A stretch of 64,000 nucleotides of DNA from Veronia pacifica. Lineage in GTDB: Bacteria; Pseudomonadota; Gammaproteobacteria; Enterobacterales; Vibrionaceae. Shown here one piece after another: positions 38,440 through 49,097 of the stretch. The position numbers and the translations under genes are program-made. The DNA lies in assembly GCF_001707825.1 (NCBI RefSeq), contig NZ_LYBM01000002.1:224568-288567 (forward strand), in the 5' to 3' direction. A model generated the notes under the pieces. The model had not been told where the DNA came from. It saw only the letters and a program-made list of their open reading frames with translations, and searched no databases. The stretch's first letter is position 1; each line of letters opens with the position of its first letter.

Positions 38440-39339
38440 TTACAACAAACTGAGTTGATCACCGTCGTCGTTCGGTTTCAAGCTGGCGAGTGTCGGAAGG
38501 CTCAGTTGTTGTGACAATTGGCGATAAAAGTGTTGAGCTAACTCAGGTGCCTCGGTGTTATCGGCTGTGTGGATCATCAGATACGGATTTTTGCCTGCCT
38601 CAATCCATTCCGTCAGCTTGGTTAACCAAGGAGAAAAAAACGAATCGTTACGCTCAAGAGTGGGGTCGCCAATAAAGCGCACCATAGGTGTGTGATGAGT
38701 GGAAATAGCGTGCACTTTCACTCTGGGCTTTTTTTGCTGGGCATCGACCAGTGCAGGTGTATCGGCTTTCACTGCAAATACAGGTCGTGAATCCATAATG
38801 ATTCTATCCACCCGTTTTTCCATTAATAATGCGTTCAGCGCTTTCTCCTCATCGCCTTTTGCAAAAAAGGCAGGGTGGCGAACTTCAACACCCAGGTGGA
38901 ATCCTTGTGGCATGCCTGCGAGAAAATTTTTCAGTGCCACGAGAGATTCCGGTCCAAACGTAGCGGGAAGCTGGATGGTCCACATACCCACTCTTTCATG
39001 AAGCGGTGACATGAGTGAGAGGAATTCACTGACCATGGCGTCAGCATGCTTGAGCATCAACTGATGCGTAACCGCCTTGGGAAACTTAAACGTGAAGCGA
39101 AATTGTTCGTTCGTTGCCGCTCTCCAGTTCGCGACCGTCGCCGGGGAGGGGCTGGCGTAGAACGTGGTATTTCCCTCTACGGTGTTAAACACCTCAGCGT
39201 ATCGTGCAAGGCGCTCACCGGATTTTGTCCCTGGCGGATAAAACTTACGCTGCCAGTCATTGTGCGACCACTGGGTAAGACCGAGCCGAATAGGTGGTGA
39301 AGGGTGGGTGTCTAACGTTATGTCCGGGCTGGAATCCAT
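38440..39339 (-). CDS. yecE: DUF72 family protein YecE
   Basis: 299 residues from the ATG at 39339, which follows CAGGCAAG; an upstream ATG at 39378 has no ribosome site. The protein shows RLGLTQWSHNDWQRKFYPPG, FNTVEGNTTFYASPSPATVANW, FRFTFKFPKAVTHQL and VEVRHPAFF, hallmarks of the DUF72/YecE TIM-barrel family, whose biochemical role is unknown. It is divergent from aspS, and the proximity matches that in other enterics and vibrios. Confidence 0.85.
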   Translation of the reverse strand: MDSSPDITLDTHPSPPIRLGLTQWSHNDWQRKFYPPGTKSGERLARYAEVFNTVEGNTTFYASPSPATVANWRAATNEQFRFTFKFPKAVTHQLMLKHADAMVSEFLSLMSPLHERVGMWTIQLPATFGPESLVALKNFLAGMPQGFHLGVEVRHPAFFAKGDEEKALNALLMEKRVDRIIMDSRPVFAVKADTPALVDAQQKKPRVKVHAISTHHTPMVRFIGDPTLERNDSFFSPWLTKLTEWIEAGKNPYLMIHTADNTEAPELAQHFYRQLSQQLSLPTLASLKPNDDGDQLSLL

Positions 39340-39634
39340 CTCTTGCCTGAGTATTAAGAGTGAGAACGAGAGTCTCATTCTGGGCGTTAGAGACTATTGC
39401 GGTCAAGTGGTGATGGTTTTTTGTCCGAACGCAGGCTTTTCCCGCAATTCATGGTTCTCTGTTTACTCAGCAGCAGATTTTTCCTTTATAATGCGACGTC
39501 ATTTTGGTATCTCTGGTATTTGTCGGACGCAGCAGCGTCAAACAGACATCATTCGGCAAAATATGTCGTAACCAAACCGTATTTTTGCGCTCTTTTAGCG
39601 CAACCGGACAGTCAAAACAGATCGGGAATTTTCT

Positions 39635-41416
39635 ATGCGCACCCAATATTGTGGTCACCTGAACAAAGCCCTTGCAGGGCAAACAGTGGAACTTTGCGGC
39701 TGGGTTAACCGTCGCCGAGATTTAGGCGGTCTTATCTTTATCGATATGCGAGATCGTGAAGGTATCGTTCAGGTGGTGATTGATCCGGATATGAAAGATG
39801 TGTTCGACGTGGCGAACCAGCTGCGTAACGAATTCTGCATCAAAATTACCGGTGAAGTCCGTGTCCGCCCTGACAGCCAGGTAAACAAAGACATGGCGAC
39901 GGGTGAAGTCGAAGTGTTGGCCCGTGGTCTGGAAATTATCAACCGTGCTGAGCCGTTGCCTCTCGATTTTAATCAGAACAACTCAGAAGAACAGCGCCTG
40001 AAGCACCGCTACCTTGATCTGCGTCGTCCTGAAATGAGCGATCGCATCAAGCTGCGTGCAAAAGCGTCAAGCTTTGTGCGTCGTTTCCTGGATGATAACG
40101 GCTTCCTTGATATCGAAACCCCGGTACTCACCAAAGCAACGCCGGAAGGCGCACGTGACTACCTGGTGCCAAGCCGTGTTCATAAAGGTAAGTTCTACGC
40201 TCTGCCGCAATCACCACAGCTGTTTAAGCAATTGCTGATGATGTCTGGCTTTGATCGCTATTATCAAATCGTCAAGTGCTTCCGCGACGAAGACTTACGT
40301 GCCGATCGTCAGCCTGAATTCACCCAGATTGATATCGAAACTTCTTTCATGACCGCAGTTGACGTGCGAGCGAAGATGGAAGAAATGATCCGTAACATGT
40401 GGCAAGAGCTTCTTGACGTCGATTTGGGTGAATTCCCGATGATGACCTACGAAGAGGCGATGCGTCGTTTTGGTTCAGACAAGCCTGACCTGCGTAACCC
40501 GCTGGAGCTTGTTGATGTGGCTGACATTGTTAAAGATGTTGAGTTTAAAGTCTTCTCTGGTCCAGCCAACGATGCTAAAGGCCGTGTTGCGGTAATTCGC
40601 GTACCGGGCGGTGCAGCACTTTCCCGTAAGCAGATTGACGAGTACACCAAGTACGTTGGCATTTACGGCGCGAAAGGTCTGGCATGGATGAAGGTTAACG
40701 ACCGTGCTGCAGGCCTTGAAGGTGTCCAGTCGCCTGTTGCTAAGTTCCTCAATGAGGACGTCGTCAACGCTATTCTTGATCGCACAGGCGCAGAATCTGG
40801 CGATATCATTTTGTTTGGCGCTGACAGTGCTAAGGTCGTGACTGAAGCAATGGGTGCGTTACGCCTGAAGCTGGGTAATGATCTTGAACTGACGGATACC
40901 AGCAAATGGGCACCGCTTTGGGTCGTTGACTGGCCGATGTTTGAAGATGATGACGAAGGCAATCTGCACGCGGTTCACCATCCATTCACTGCGCCGCTCA
41001 ACATGACGCCAGAAGAGTTGAAAGCAAATCCGGCAGGTACTCTGTCAGATGCTTATGATATGGTGCTTAATGGCTATGAAGTAGGCGGTGGCTCTGTTCG
41101 TATCCATAATTCTGCAATGCAATCAGCGGTGTTTGACATTCTGGGTATCGAAGAAGCTGAGCAGCAGCAAAAGTTTGGCTTCCTGCTTGAAGCACTCAAG
41201 TATGGTACGCCACCACACGCAGGCCTGGCGTTTGGTCTCGACCGTTTGGTGATGCTGCTATGCGGTACGGAAAATATCCGTGACGTTATTGCCTTCCCGA
41301 AAACCACAGCTGCAGCTTGCTTGCTGACTGACGCACCAAGCGAAGCGAATCCAGCATCACTGGAAGAGCTGGCACTGACCATTACGGCCGCTCAGAAAGA
41401 GCAAAACGACGCTTAA
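39635..41416 (+). CDS. aspS: Aspartyl-tRNA synthetase
   Basis: 593 residues, bacterial-type class II AspRS that charges tRNA-Asp. There is an N-terminal anticodon-binding OB fold ([10 protein letters not shown]...[21 protein letters not shown]), motif 2 [20 protein letters not shown], a GAD insertion domain at about 290-420, and motif 3 [15 protein letters not shown]. Full length, followed by a terminator, so probably its own transcript. Confidence 0.97.
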   Translation: MRTQYCGHLNKALAGQTVELCGWVNRRRDLGGLIFIDMRDREGIVQVVIDPDMKDVFDVANQLRNEFCIKITGEVRVRPDSQVNKDMATGEVEVLARGLEIINRAEPLPLDFNQNNSEEQRLKHRYLDLRRPEMSDRIKLRAKASSFVRRFLDDNGFLDIETPVLTKATPEGARDYLVPSRVHKGKFYALPQSPQLFKQLLMMSGFDRYYQIVKCFRDEDLRADRQPEFTQIDIETSFMTAVDVRAKMEEMIRNMWQELLDVDLGEFPMMTYEEAMRRFGSDKPDLRNPLELVDVADIVKDVEFKVFSGPANDAKGRVAVIRVPGGAALSRKQIDEYTKYVGIYGAKGLAWMKVNDRAAGLEGVQSPVAKFLNEDVVNAILDRTGAESGDIILFGADSAKVVTEAMGALRLKLGNDLELTDTSKWAPLWVVDWPMFEDDDEGNLHAVHHPFTAPLNMTPEELKANPAGTLSDAYDMVLNGYEVGGGSVRIHNSAMQSAVFDILGIEEAEQQQKFGFLLEALKYGTPPHAGLAFGLDRLVMLLCGTENIRDVIAFPKTTAAACLLTDAPSEANPASLEELALTITAAQKEQNDA

Positions 41417-41433
41417 GTCTCAAAACGCGTTGA

Positions 41434-41464
41434 AAATAAGGCCAGATACTCTGGCCTTATTTTA
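41434..41464 (+). terminator. Terminator after aspS
   Basis: AATAAGGCCAG and CTGGCCTTATT pair perfectly around ATACT, followed by T-rich sequence. Confidence 0.9.
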
Positions 41465-41600
41465 TTTAAGGTAAACAGTGGCTTCTGTTTGCTATAAACA
41501 ATAAGTCTATCAGTACAACCTCAGCATGATTTCGGGGCCGGGCTGGCCAACTTTTCTGCGCCAGAACAGGCACTCTGATTTGCTGATAATGGAGTGAATC

Positions 41601-42347
41601 ATGGCAGGTCACAGTAAATGGGCCAACATCAAACACCGTAAAGCAGCGCAAGATGCAAAGCGCGGTAAAATCTTCACCAAACTGATCCGTGAAATCGTTG
41701 TATCGGCCAAAGAGGGCGGTGCCGAAACTGAAAACAACCCACGTTTACGTGCGGCAGTAGATAAAGCCCTATCGAATAATATGACCCGAGACACTGTGAA
41801 TCGCGCTATTTCCCGCGGTGCAGGCGGTGAGGGCGATGAAAACATGGAGACTGTGATCTATGAAGGTTATGGTCCGGGTGGTACGGCGGTGATGGTGGAG
41901 TGCCTGACTGATAACCGTAACCGCACAGTGTCGGGTGTTCGTCATGCATTTTCAAAGGCAGGCGGTAACCTGGGCACGGATGGCAGTGTTAATTATCTGT
42001 TCGATAAAAAAGGCGTGATCTCATACGCACCGGGTCTGGATGAAGACGAGGTGATGGAAGCTGCGCTGGAAGGTGGCGCTGATGATGTCGAAACCAATGA
42101 AGATGGTTCGATTGACGTTTACACAACACCTGCTGACTTTGGACCAGTGAAAGATGCGCTGGATGGCGCAGGTCTGGAAGCTCAAAATGCTGAAGTGACA
42201 CTGGTACCCTCTACTAAGGCTGATCTGGATGCTGATACAGCACCGAAATTACTTCGCCTTATTGATGCGTTAGAAGATCTTGATGACGTTCAAGAGGTTT
42301 ACCACAACGGCGATATCTCTGACGAAGTTGCGGCAACACTGGGCTAA
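41601..42347 (+). CDS. yebC: YebC/PmpR family protein
   Basis: 248 residues. The N-terminus [22 protein letters not shown] is diagnostic. The three-domain family is reported as a DNA-binding regulator in some species and, in one branch, as a factor that relieves ribosome stalling; which applies here is not decided by sequence. ATG after GGAG. ruvC starts 7 bases after the stop, the usual yebC-ruvC arrangement. Confidence 0.95.
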   Translation: MAGHSKWANIKHRKAAQDAKRGKIFTKLIREIVVSAKEGGAETENNPRLRAAVDKALSNNMTRDTVNRAISRGAGGEGDENMETVIYEGYGPGGTAVMVECLTDNRNRTVSGVRHAFSKAGGNLGTDGSVNYLFDKKGVISYAPGLDEDEVMEAALEGGADDVETNEDGSIDVYTTPADFGPVKDALDGAGLEAQNAEVTLVPSTKADLDADTAPKLLRLIDALEDLDDVQEVYHNGDISDEVAATLG

Positions 42348-42354
42348 ATATCAG

Positions 42355-42876
42355 ATGGCAATTATTCTCGGGATAGACCCGGGTTCGCGGATCACAGGCT
42401 ACGGCGTGGTCCGCCAGCAAGGTAGGCATTTGGAATATCTGGGCAGTGGATGTATCCGGACTGAATCAGACGATTTAGCCGGACGTCTGGGTCAGATCTA
42501 TGCGGGCGTCAGTGAAGTGATCACCCAGTTTCAGCCGGATACCTTTGCTATTGAACAAGTGTTTATGGCCCGCAATGCCGACTCTGCTCTTAAGCTGGGT
42601 CAGGCACGCGGCAGCGCCATGGTGGCAGCGGTAAATGCGGGTTTGCCTGTTTCAGAGTATGCGGCGCGGCTTATCAAGCAGGCTGTGGTTGGGAAAGGCA
42701 GCGCAGATAAAAAGCAAGTGCAGCACATGGTGGTCCACATGCTTAAATTGGTTGCGACTCCACAGGCCGATGCCGCCGATGCCTTGGCGGTGGCAATTTG
42801 TCATGCCCACACCAACCATACCTTGGTAGCCATGGCAGGGCAGGCGTCTCGTGCCCGGCGAGGCAGATACTGCTGA
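42355..42876 (+). CDS. ruvC: Crossover junction endodeoxyribonuclease RuvC
   Basis: 173 residues from the ATG at 42355 ([11 protein letters not shown]); longer upstream starts overlap yebC. RuvC resolves Holliday junctions. Catalytic acids are seen in GIDPGS (D7), AIEQVF and the C-terminal [10 protein letters not shown] pair. Transcribed with yebC and followed by a terminator, separate from ruvAB 4 kb downstream. Confidence 0.96.
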   Translation: MAIILGIDPGSRITGYGVVRQQGRHLEYLGSGCIRTESDDLAGRLGQIYAGVSEVITQFQPDTFAIEQVFMARNADSALKLGQARGSAMVAAVNAGLPVSEYAARLIKQAVVGKGSADKKQVQHMVVHMLKLVATPQADAADALAVAICHAHTNHTLVAMAGQASRARRGRYC

Positions 42877-42895
42877 ATACTCAAATACCCTCTTC

Positions 42896-42923
42896 CAGCC
42901 AGTTCTCTTAACTGGCTGTTTTC
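42896..42923 (+). terminator. Terminator after ruvC
   Basis: CAGCCAGTT and AACTGGCTG pair perfectly around CTCTT, followed by TTTTCTCTT. Confidence 0.85.
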
Positions 42924-43090
42924 TCTTCAATGGGGCGTTTAGTTATCCATTTTTGCTAATATACTGAGGTAACTTAATTCCCACACATACTTTCAGGTCG
43001 TTTGGATACATTACGTACACACAAATATAAGTATCCGGCGTTAAGCTGCAATTTAAGGGAACACGGTTATGCCGTTGTATTGGAGGTCTT

Positions 43091-43696
43091 GTGCAAAATA
43101 ATAAGTTAATGTCGTCGAGCAGTAGTCTACTGCTTGTCATTGATGCGCAGAAAAAGCTGATGCCTGCGATTCATAATTCAGTATCAATTCTTCACCGTTC
43201 TGCGGTTCTGCTTGATGTGGCAAGACGTATGGCTATTCCCCGGGTGATCAGCGAACATTGCAGCAACAAAATTGGTTGTACACTTCCTTTTATTTCGTCT
43301 GTTGCCGGTGAACACCAGATCATTGATAAAACGCATTTCAGCGTGGCAGATGAACCCAATGCCATGAAGGACATCGCTGCATATGGCAAGCGTCAGTTGA
43401 TCATCGTTGGGGCTGAGGCGCACATCTGTGTACTGCAAACTGCGATGGGGTTCGCCAGCGAGGGGTTTGAAGTCTTTCTGGTGAAAGATGCGATTGGCTC
43501 GCGCAACCCGGATCATGTCGATGAAGCGATTCAACGGGCTGCGCTATCAGGTATTCATACAGTGAATACTGAGATGGTTATTTTTGAGTGGTTACAACGG
43601 GCAGACTCGGAACAGTTCAAGCAGTCCTTACCCGTTATCAAGCGTTTATCATCATCGCCAGATAGCTTAGAAGCACTGGAACTCCTGTTCGGCTGA
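43091..43696 (+). CDS. Isochorismatase-family cysteine hydrolase
   Basis: 201 residues with a GTG start directly after GGAGG. The family triad is visible as the Asp of LLVIDAQKKLM, the Lys of IIDKTHFS and the Cys of VGAEAHICVLQTA. This is the isochorismatase/nicotinamidase-like superfamily, nearest to the YcaC/YecD-type branch. The substrate is unknown; no siderophore or NAD salvage genes are adjacent. A yecD-type gene near yecE and aspS is also seen in E. coli. Confidence 0.8.
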   Translation: MQNNKLMSSSSSLLLVIDAQKKLMPAIHNSVSILHRSAVLLDVARRMAIPRVISEHCSNKIGCTLPFISSVAGEHQIIDKTHFSVADEPNAMKDIAAYGKRQLIIVGAEAHICVLQTAMGFASEGFEVFLVKDAIGSRNPDHVDEAIQRAALSGIHTVNTEMVIFEWLQRADSEQFKQSLPVIKRLSSSPDSLEALELLFG

Positions 43697-43759
43697 ATGA
43701 CGGTGTTGTACTCCCCAGACTATCACTCTGCTCATTTTTATTGGCGTGATTTTGCGTTG

Positions 43760-44239
43760 TTATTGCCAGATGTTTTTCAGTTCGCCCAATAATGCGCTGC
43801 TGGCTCCCTTTTCTCCGAGAAACTTCATGATGACCGGAGCAAACTGGCTGATCAGTGCTGGATCCAGTCCAAGGGAAGAGAACATTTTAGTGACGTCTGA
43901 TCCACCACTAAGACCTGAGCTGTTCAACATCGATCCCAGACCAGCAGGTAGTCCGCCTGTTAGCCCGTCCATTCCGGGTATTAGTGTATTCAGTTCATTA
44001 CTATTTTTATCACTCAGTTGTCCCAGCGCTTGTGTCAACATTGCACCAGCACCGCCAGCAGCCTGTTTCGAGTTGATACCGAGTTTTTGTGTCAACATAT
44101 CTACCAAAGGGTTGGCCGCTGCTTGTTGTTCGCTTTTGTCCTTTTCGCCCATTAGGTCTGACATGTTAAAAGCACTCGCTGTGGTGCAAACAGAGAGCAG
44201 TGAAGCGGCCAATAACAAAGAGAGAGAGGGTTGTTTCAT
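43760..44239 (-). CDS. DUF2780 family secreted protein (VcgC/VcgE-type)
   Basis: 159 residues from the ATG at 44239, chosen because AAAGGAG lies 7 bases before it and a clear signal peptide follows (MKQPSLSLLLAASLLSVCTTASA). The mature protein is rich in Gly, Ala, Leu and Ser with LVDMLTQKLGINSKQAAGGAGAML and LGLDPALISQFAPVIMKFLG, typical of DUF2780. The function is unknown. Convergent with the hydrolase gene. Confidence 0.75.
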   Translation of the reverse strand: MKQPSLSLLLAASLLSVCTTASAFNMSDLMGEKDKSEQQAAANPLVDMLTQKLGINSKQAAGGAGAMLTQALGQLSDKNSNELNTLIPGMDGLTGGLPAGLGSMLNSSGLSGGSDVTKMFSSLGLDPALISQFAPVIMKFLGEKGASSALLGELKNIWQ

Positions 44240-44622
44240 GAAGAACTCCTTTGATGAAGAAAGCCGATACCACATACCTCAACGTCAGTTTTTATTGCTT
44301 AGTCTCTGTCTGCGAAAGGTGGCGTGATACGGGTATGCGTGACATATATCTAAATAAAATTAAGAGAAATCAATCGCTCCCTATACTAAACGCCTGTTTG
44401 ATCTTACTGAGTTCCACTTCTGCGATTTACTGTCAAGAGGCGTGTATATGGCTATTCTCAACGTGATATTTATTACTATGTCTTTGGGTTTTGCGAGAAA
44501 TGTAGGATATGTAGAGCATTAACATCACCTTTGAGAGGAAGCGAAGGTGTGTTGTACAACCTGAACCGTATGTTTTTGTTAACGTATCAGTAACGATACA
44601 GATTAAAGTGCAAGGAAAAACA
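44240..44622. other. Divergent promoter region
   Basis: About 380 bases between the DUF2780 gene and the ABC exporter. A small inverted repeat, GTATC-N6-GATAC, lies just before the exporter start. Nothing else recognised. Confidence 0.4.
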
Positions 44623-46440
44623 GTGAATAGAATGAAAGAACCAGGCGCCGCATCGACCCTGTCGCAGTTCAGCACAGTGGAGATTATTCGCTGGGTAGGT
44701 GGTTTCCTGAAGCCTTACAAGCACCGTGTTTTTGCTGCGCTAGTATTCTTGATTCTGAGCTCAGGCGCTTTGCTGGCACTGGGGCAGGGAGTTAAAATGC
44801 TGATTGATGACGGCTTTCTATCAGGAAATTCGGACAAACTGACAGAAAGTGCGCTATTGATTCTTGCCATCACGCTTTTCAGTTCAGTTGCCGTGTTTTT
44901 TCGTTTTTACCTGATGAGCTGGCTTGGCGAGCGCGTCAGTGCTGATATCCGTCTTTCTGTTTATCAGAAAATGCTTAGCCTTCCACCATCCTATTTTTCC
45001 CGTGAGCGTACAGGAGAAGTGATTAGCCGTTTCACCGCTGACACTACTTTGCTGCAGACTGTGGTGGGAACCAGTCTCTCTATGACCTTACGCTCTGCTC
45101 TCACGGCAATTGGCGGTGTTATTATGATGGCAGTGACCAGTCTGACGCTGACAGGCATGGTACTGCTGGTGGTCCCTGTCGTCTTGGTACCTGTGAGTAT
45201 CCTTGGCAAAAAGGTACGCAGGCTTGCCCGGCTCAGTCAGGATAAAGTGGCAGCGTTAGGCGCACAGATCGATGAGACCCTGCACGAAATACACACAGTG
45301 CAGTCTTACGGGCATGAGGAACAGGATAGACGCCATTTTGCTGCCGGAGTTGAAGACTCCATGACCGCTGCACGTAAACGTATCTGGTATCGCTCAATGT
45401 TAATTTTTTCGGTAATGATGCTAAGCGTGTCTGCCATCATTATTGTTACTTGGTTTGGTGCTCAAAATGTGCTTGCAGGGAGTATGTCTACCGGCGAACT
45501 TTCTGCATTTATTTTTTATGCGGTATTGGTTGCGGGTGCAGTGGCAACCATCAGTGAAGTTACAGGTGAAATACTCCGGGCGGCGGGTGCGTCAGAGAGG
45601 CTTATAGAATTATCCCGGGCGAAGTCGGATATAGAAGAGCCATCCGTACCTGTTGCTCTGCCAGCAACAGTTAATGGAGAACTGCGTTTTGATAACGTGA
45701 CCTTTCGGTATCCAGGTGACAATGAGTTACCCATATTCAACGATCTCAGCCTCAATATTCAGCCCGGAGAGAGGGTCGCACTTGTTGGGGCCAGTGGGGC
45801 AGGAAAAAGTACCGTTTTCTCCCTGTTCCAGCGATTTTATGATACTGAATCCGGACATGTGTCTGTCGATGGAATGCCTGTATCGTCGTTACCTTTACAG
45901 ATATTGAGGCAGCAGTTTGCTCTGGTACCGCAAGAGTCGGTCATCTTTGCCGCATCCGTGATTGAGAATGTGAGGTATGGACTGCCAGAAGCGAGTGAGC
46001 AACAGGTTATCAAAGCCTGCAAACAGGCTCGCGCGGATGAATTTATCCAAGAGTTACCTGGTGGATATCATACCGAGCTCGGTGAGCGCGGGGTCAGGTT
46101 GTCCGGTGGACAGAAACAGCGTATATCTATCGCACGGGCAATACTTGCCGATCGCCCAATACTCTTGCTGGATGAAGCAACCAGTGCGCTTGATGCGGTC
46201 AGCGAATTCCACGTCAAAAGGGCGCTCGATGCGTTGATGGCAGAAAAAACAACCTTAATTATTGCGCATCGACTATCGACAGTCGTCAATGCAGACCGGA
46301 TTCTGGTGATGGAAAAGGGAAGGCTGGTTGCCAGTGGTACGCATGATGAGCTGATGCGGGAAAGCGGGGAATACAAAGAATTTGCCAGACTGCAGTTGAT
46401 TAATGGTGATGACAGTAACACGGCGCAATTAGTCAGTTAG
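44623..46440 (+). CDS. MsbA-related ABC exporter (fused permease and ATPase)
   Basis: 605 residues from a GTG at 44623 that lies 8 bases after AAGGA. Six membrane helices in residues about 25-310 (FAALVFLILSSGALLALGQG onward) are followed by an ATPase domain with Walker A GASGAGKST, signature LSGGQKQR, Walker B LLLDEATSALD and the switch His in IIAHRLST. It belongs to the half-size exporters related to MsbA, but is a separate branch (MsbA_rel-type) and not the essential lipid A flippase itself. The substrate is unknown. Confidence 0.85.
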   Translation: MNRMKEPGAASTLSQFSTVEIIRWVGGFLKPYKHRVFAALVFLILSSGALLALGQGVKMLIDDGFLSGNSDKLTESALLILAITLFSSVAVFFRFYLMSWLGERVSADIRLSVYQKMLSLPPSYFSRERTGEVISRFTADTTLLQTVVGTSLSMTLRSALTAIGGVIMMAVTSLTLTGMVLLVVPVVLVPVSILGKKVRRLARLSQDKVAALGAQIDETLHEIHTVQSYGHEEQDRRHFAAGVEDSMTAARKRIWYRSMLIFSVMMLSVSAIIIVTWFGAQNVLAGSMSTGELSAFIFYAVLVAGAVATISEVTGEILRAAGASERLIELSRAKSDIEEPSVPVALPATVNGELRFDNVTFRYPGDNELPIFNDLSLNIQPGERVALVGASGAGKSTVFSLFQRFYDTESGHVSVDGMPVSSLPLQILRQQFALVPQESVIFAASVIENVRYGLPEASEQQVIKACKQARADEFIQELPGGYHTELGERGVRLSGGQKQRISIARAILADRPILLLDEATSALDAVSEFHVKRALDALMAEKTTLIIAHRLSTVVNADRILVMEKGRLVASGTHDELMRESGEYKEFARLQLINGDDSNTAQLVS

Positions 46441-46463
46441 CAGCGAGTAAAAAGTCCAAAAGG

Positions 46464-46495
46464 CCGAATGTTGTTAGCGCATTCGGTTTTTTTTT
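46464..46495 (+). terminator. Terminator after the ABC exporter
   Basis: CCGAATG and CATTCGG stem with a 9-base loop and a run of nine T. Confidence 0.9.
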
Positions 46496-46566
46496 GCAGT
46501 TTGTTACGTCCTCTCTGCAGTGGCCTTGTTTATCGGTTCAAAATTCAGGGAATTCTGGTGGTAGAA

Positions 46567-46586
46567 AACTGGATATCTATCCAGTT
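46567..46586. promoter_or_regulatory. LexA (SOS) box of ruvAB
   Basis: AACTGGATATCTATCCAGTT holds CTG-N10-CAG within a longer palindrome, 46 bases before the ruvA start. ruvAB is an SOS operon in E. coli, so motif and position agree. Confidence 0.8.
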
Positions 46587-46631
46587 GTTCATTATGCTAT
46601 TCGCATTAACACCCTTTAAAGAGTACTCACT

Positions 46632-47261
46632 GTGATTGGCCGACTGCGCGGAACCCTCCTAGAAAAACAACCCCCTGAAATTCTTATTGAAGTCAACGGT
46701 ATTGGCTATGAAGTCAGTATGCCAATGAACTGTATTTATGAATTGCCGGACACTGGCGAGGAAGCCATCGTCTACACCCATTTTGTCGTCAGAGAAGATG
46801 CTCAGCTTTTATACGGGTTCAATAGTATCGTTGAACGCGCGTTGTTCCGTGAAGTGATTAAAGCAAATGGCGTTGGACCCAAGCTGGGTTTAGCTATTCT
46901 GTCTGCTATGACGGCAACACAGTTTGTCGACAGTGTTGAACGTGAAGATGTCTCCACGCTGGTTAAAATACCCGGTGTAGGTAAGAAAACAGCAGAGCGT
47001 CTGGTTATTGAAATGCGTGACAGGCTGAAAAATTGGCATGCATTTGACCTCTTCACACCTCATGCGGATGCAGCTGCCCGCCGTAGCAGTGGCACTGATA
47101 CTGTGGTTGCAGCGTCCAGCGATCCTAAAGATGAAGCGTCCAGTGCATTGATCGCTCTGGGTTACAAAGCGGCTCAGGCTGAGAAAGTTGTCAAACAGGT
47201 GGCACAGGATGGTATGAGCTGTGAGGCCATTATTCGTGAAGCCCTCCGGTCTATGGTCTAG
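46632..47261 (+). CDS. ruvA: Holliday junction branch migration protein RuvA
   Basis: 209 residues, GTG start giving the standard [13 protein letters not shown]-terminus. RuvA binds four-way junctions as a tetramer and loads the RuvB motor. The OB-fold domain (1-65), helix-hairpin-helix motifs ([12 protein letters not shown] and [15 protein letters not shown]) and the C-terminal RuvB-binding domain ([21 protein letters not shown]) are all present. First gene of the LexA-controlled pair, with ruvB 13 bases downstream. Confidence 0.96.
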   Translation: MIGRLRGTLLEKQPPEILIEVNGIGYEVSMPMNCIYELPDTGEEAIVYTHFVVREDAQLLYGFNSIVERALFREVIKANGVGPKLGLAILSAMTATQFVDSVEREDVSTLVKIPGVGKKTAERLVIEMRDRLKNWHAFDLFTPHADAAARRSSGTDTVVAASSDPKDEASSALIALGYKAAQAEKVVKQVAQDGMSCEAIIREALRSMV

Positions 47262-47274
47262 GAGTGACAAGTAG

Positions 47275-48282
47275 ATGATAGAAGCAGATCGACTTACCGC
47301 GTCAGTACCGCCCAGTAAAGAGGATGAGGTGATTGATCGCGCCATTCGCCCAAAAATGCTGGAAGATTATCAGGGGCAGGATCACGTTCGTGATCAGATG
47401 GAAATTTTTATCCATGCGGCAAGGAAGCGGGAAGAGGCACTCGATCACCTGTTAATATTTGGTCCTCCCGGGCTGGGGAAAACCACACTCGCCAACATTG
47501 TTGCCAACGAGATGGATGTAAATATCCGGACCACATCTGGCCCTGTGCTTGAGAAAGCGGGTGACCTCGCGGCGCTGTTAACCAACCTTGAACCTCATGA
47601 TGTCCTTTTTATTGATGAGATACATCGCTTAAGCCCTGTGGTTGAGGAAGTCTTGTATCCAGCAATGGAGGACTACCAATTAGATATCATGATTGGGGAG
47701 GGACCAGCTGCGCGTTCCATTAAAATAGATTTGCCACCGTTTACCTTGGTCGGAGCAACAACTCGGGCGGGATCATTAACATCTCCTTTACGCGACCGTT
47801 TTGGTATTACTCAGCGGCTTGAATACTACAACATTGCCGATCTGAAAGGGATTGTACAGCGGAGTGCAAATTGCCTGAACCTGGAAATGGATCAGGATGG
47901 CGCGTTAGAAATCGCTCGCCGTGCCCGAGGTACTCCCCGTATTGCGAATCGCCTGCTACGTCGGGTCAGAGACTACGCAGAAGTGAAGGCTGATGGTCGA
48001 ATCTGTGCAGATATTGCTGCGAAGGCACTTGATATGCTCGATGTAGATACTCAGGGTTTTGACTATATGGATAGAAAACTACTCAAAGCCATTATCGAAA
48101 AATTTGATGGCGGGCCTGTCGGTCTCGATAACCTTGCTGCAGCGATCGGAGAAGCAAAAGATACTATTGAAGATGTATTGGAGCCTTTCTTGATTCAGCA
48201 GGGGTATCTGCAACGAACCCCAAGAGGGCGTATTGCAAGTCAACGTGCTTATCTGCACTTTGGTTTTGACTTACCTGAGTAG
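47275..48282 (+). CDS. ruvB: Holliday junction branch migration ATPase RuvB
   Basis: 335 residues, AAA+ motor. Walker [10 protein letters not shown], Walker [12 protein letters not shown], sensor 1 [18 protein letters not shown] and a C-terminal winged-helix domain ending in [20 protein letters not shown] after AGGAG. It drives branch migration together with RuvA. Confidence 0.97.
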   Translation: MIEADRLTASVPPSKEDEVIDRAIRPKMLEDYQGQDHVRDQMEIFIHAARKREEALDHLLIFGPPGLGKTTLANIVANEMDVNIRTTSGPVLEKAGDLAALLTNLEPHDVLFIDEIHRLSPVVEEVLYPAMEDYQLDIMIGEGPAARSIKIDLPPFTLVGATTRAGSLTSPLRDRFGITQRLEYYNIADLKGIVQRSANCLNLEMDQDGALEIARRARGTPRIANRLLRRVRDYAEVKADGRICADIAAKALDMLDVDTQGFDYMDRKLLKAIIEKFDGGPVGLDNLAAAIGEAKDTIEDVLEPFLIQQGYLQRTPRGRIASQRAYLHFGFDLPE

Positions 48283-48336
48283 TCACCTCCCTTAAAATCA
48301 GCAACCACACCGACGATGTGTGTCATCAAAAACAAT

Positions 48337-48367
48337 AGGCGTTACCCCATCAGGATAACGCCTTTTC
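48337..48367 (+). terminator. Terminator after ruvB
   Basis: AGGCGTTA and TAACGCCT stem with an 11-base loop, followed by TTTTCTC. Confidence 0.8.
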
Positions 48368-48642
48368 TCGCTTTGCACTCTTCCTTGTGCACTCCCTGAC
48401 GTCAGTATCCATATCCTATTTTCATACTTTTGGCCGACCGGGGTTGGAATGATTGTAAATCAATACTAATTGAGAGGGATTACGTATGCAGTCTGGAGAA
48501 AATATCAGTTTATGGTCAGTTTTATTAGTTTTGAGTTCTGGGCATCCTATATGAATTTACGTGATCCCAGATCGATTAAACCCTGAGATATAGAGATATT
48601 TGGTTAAATTTCGCTCAACAATGTCTGTAAAACTGACACCAA

Positions 48643-48672
48643 AACGACGCTGTTTAAAGCGCCGTTTTTTTA
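48643..48672 (+). terminator. Orphan terminator upstream of cydA
   Basis: ACGACGCT and AGCGCCGT form a stem with one mismatch and a 6-base loop, then seven T. It is 276 bases beyond the ruvB terminator, so it may end a small RNA. Confidence 0.65.
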
Positions 48673-48792
48673 TTTTATTGGCTAAAAAAGTAGTCAGTTT
48701 AAGAGGAGAAAACTCGTAATTTTACGGTGTTTTCTTAGAAAACATATCAGAATCAATATTTCAAACAATTATAGATTTATCATATTTTTTTA

Positions 48793-48806
48793 TTGATCAA
48801 GATCAA
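48793..48806. promoter_or_regulatory. FNR box upstream of cydA
   Basis: TTGATCAAGATCAA is a perfect match to TTGATNNNNATCAA, 291 bases before the cydA start. cydAB is controlled by oxygen through FNR and ArcA in E. coli. The site in a long leader fits that pattern. Confidence 0.8.
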
Positions 48807-49097
48807 ATATTAGAGTCTTTTCATACGTATTTTTAATAGCTTAAATATGACATTAAGCACAAAAATTCTTTGACTGAGAGCAAAAAAAGCTTATTATTAC
48901 TGGGTAGTATATTAGAGCTTACTTAACAAAGTGCCAACGTCTAGAAAACAATGGTGCAACATATTTTCGGCAGGGGATTTACAACTCTCTGAGAGAATAA
49001 CGAATGAGCCCTGATAACTAGCTGGTGTGTTTTATTTGAGCATTTTCTTAGATACCTGAGTATTTACGTCAGTGATACTGAGGGCGTAGGAGTTTTC

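Larger units (their letters stand above)
48283..49097. other. ruvB-cydA intergenic region
   Basis: 815 bases. It contains the ruvB terminator (48337-48367), a second terminator-like hairpin (48643-48672) with no annotated gene before it, the FNR box (48793-48806) and the long cydA leader. A 22-codon reading frame at 48486-48554 (MQSGENISLW...) is too short to call. Confidence 0.6.

Noticed and set aside
44623..46440. Calling the ABC exporter MsbA
   Set aside because: It belongs to a related but distinct branch, and no lpxK gene is beside it as is usual for msbA.
48486..48554. 22-codon reading frame upstream of cydA
   Set aside because: Too short, no clear ribosome site, no similarity recognised; noted only within the small RNA candidate.
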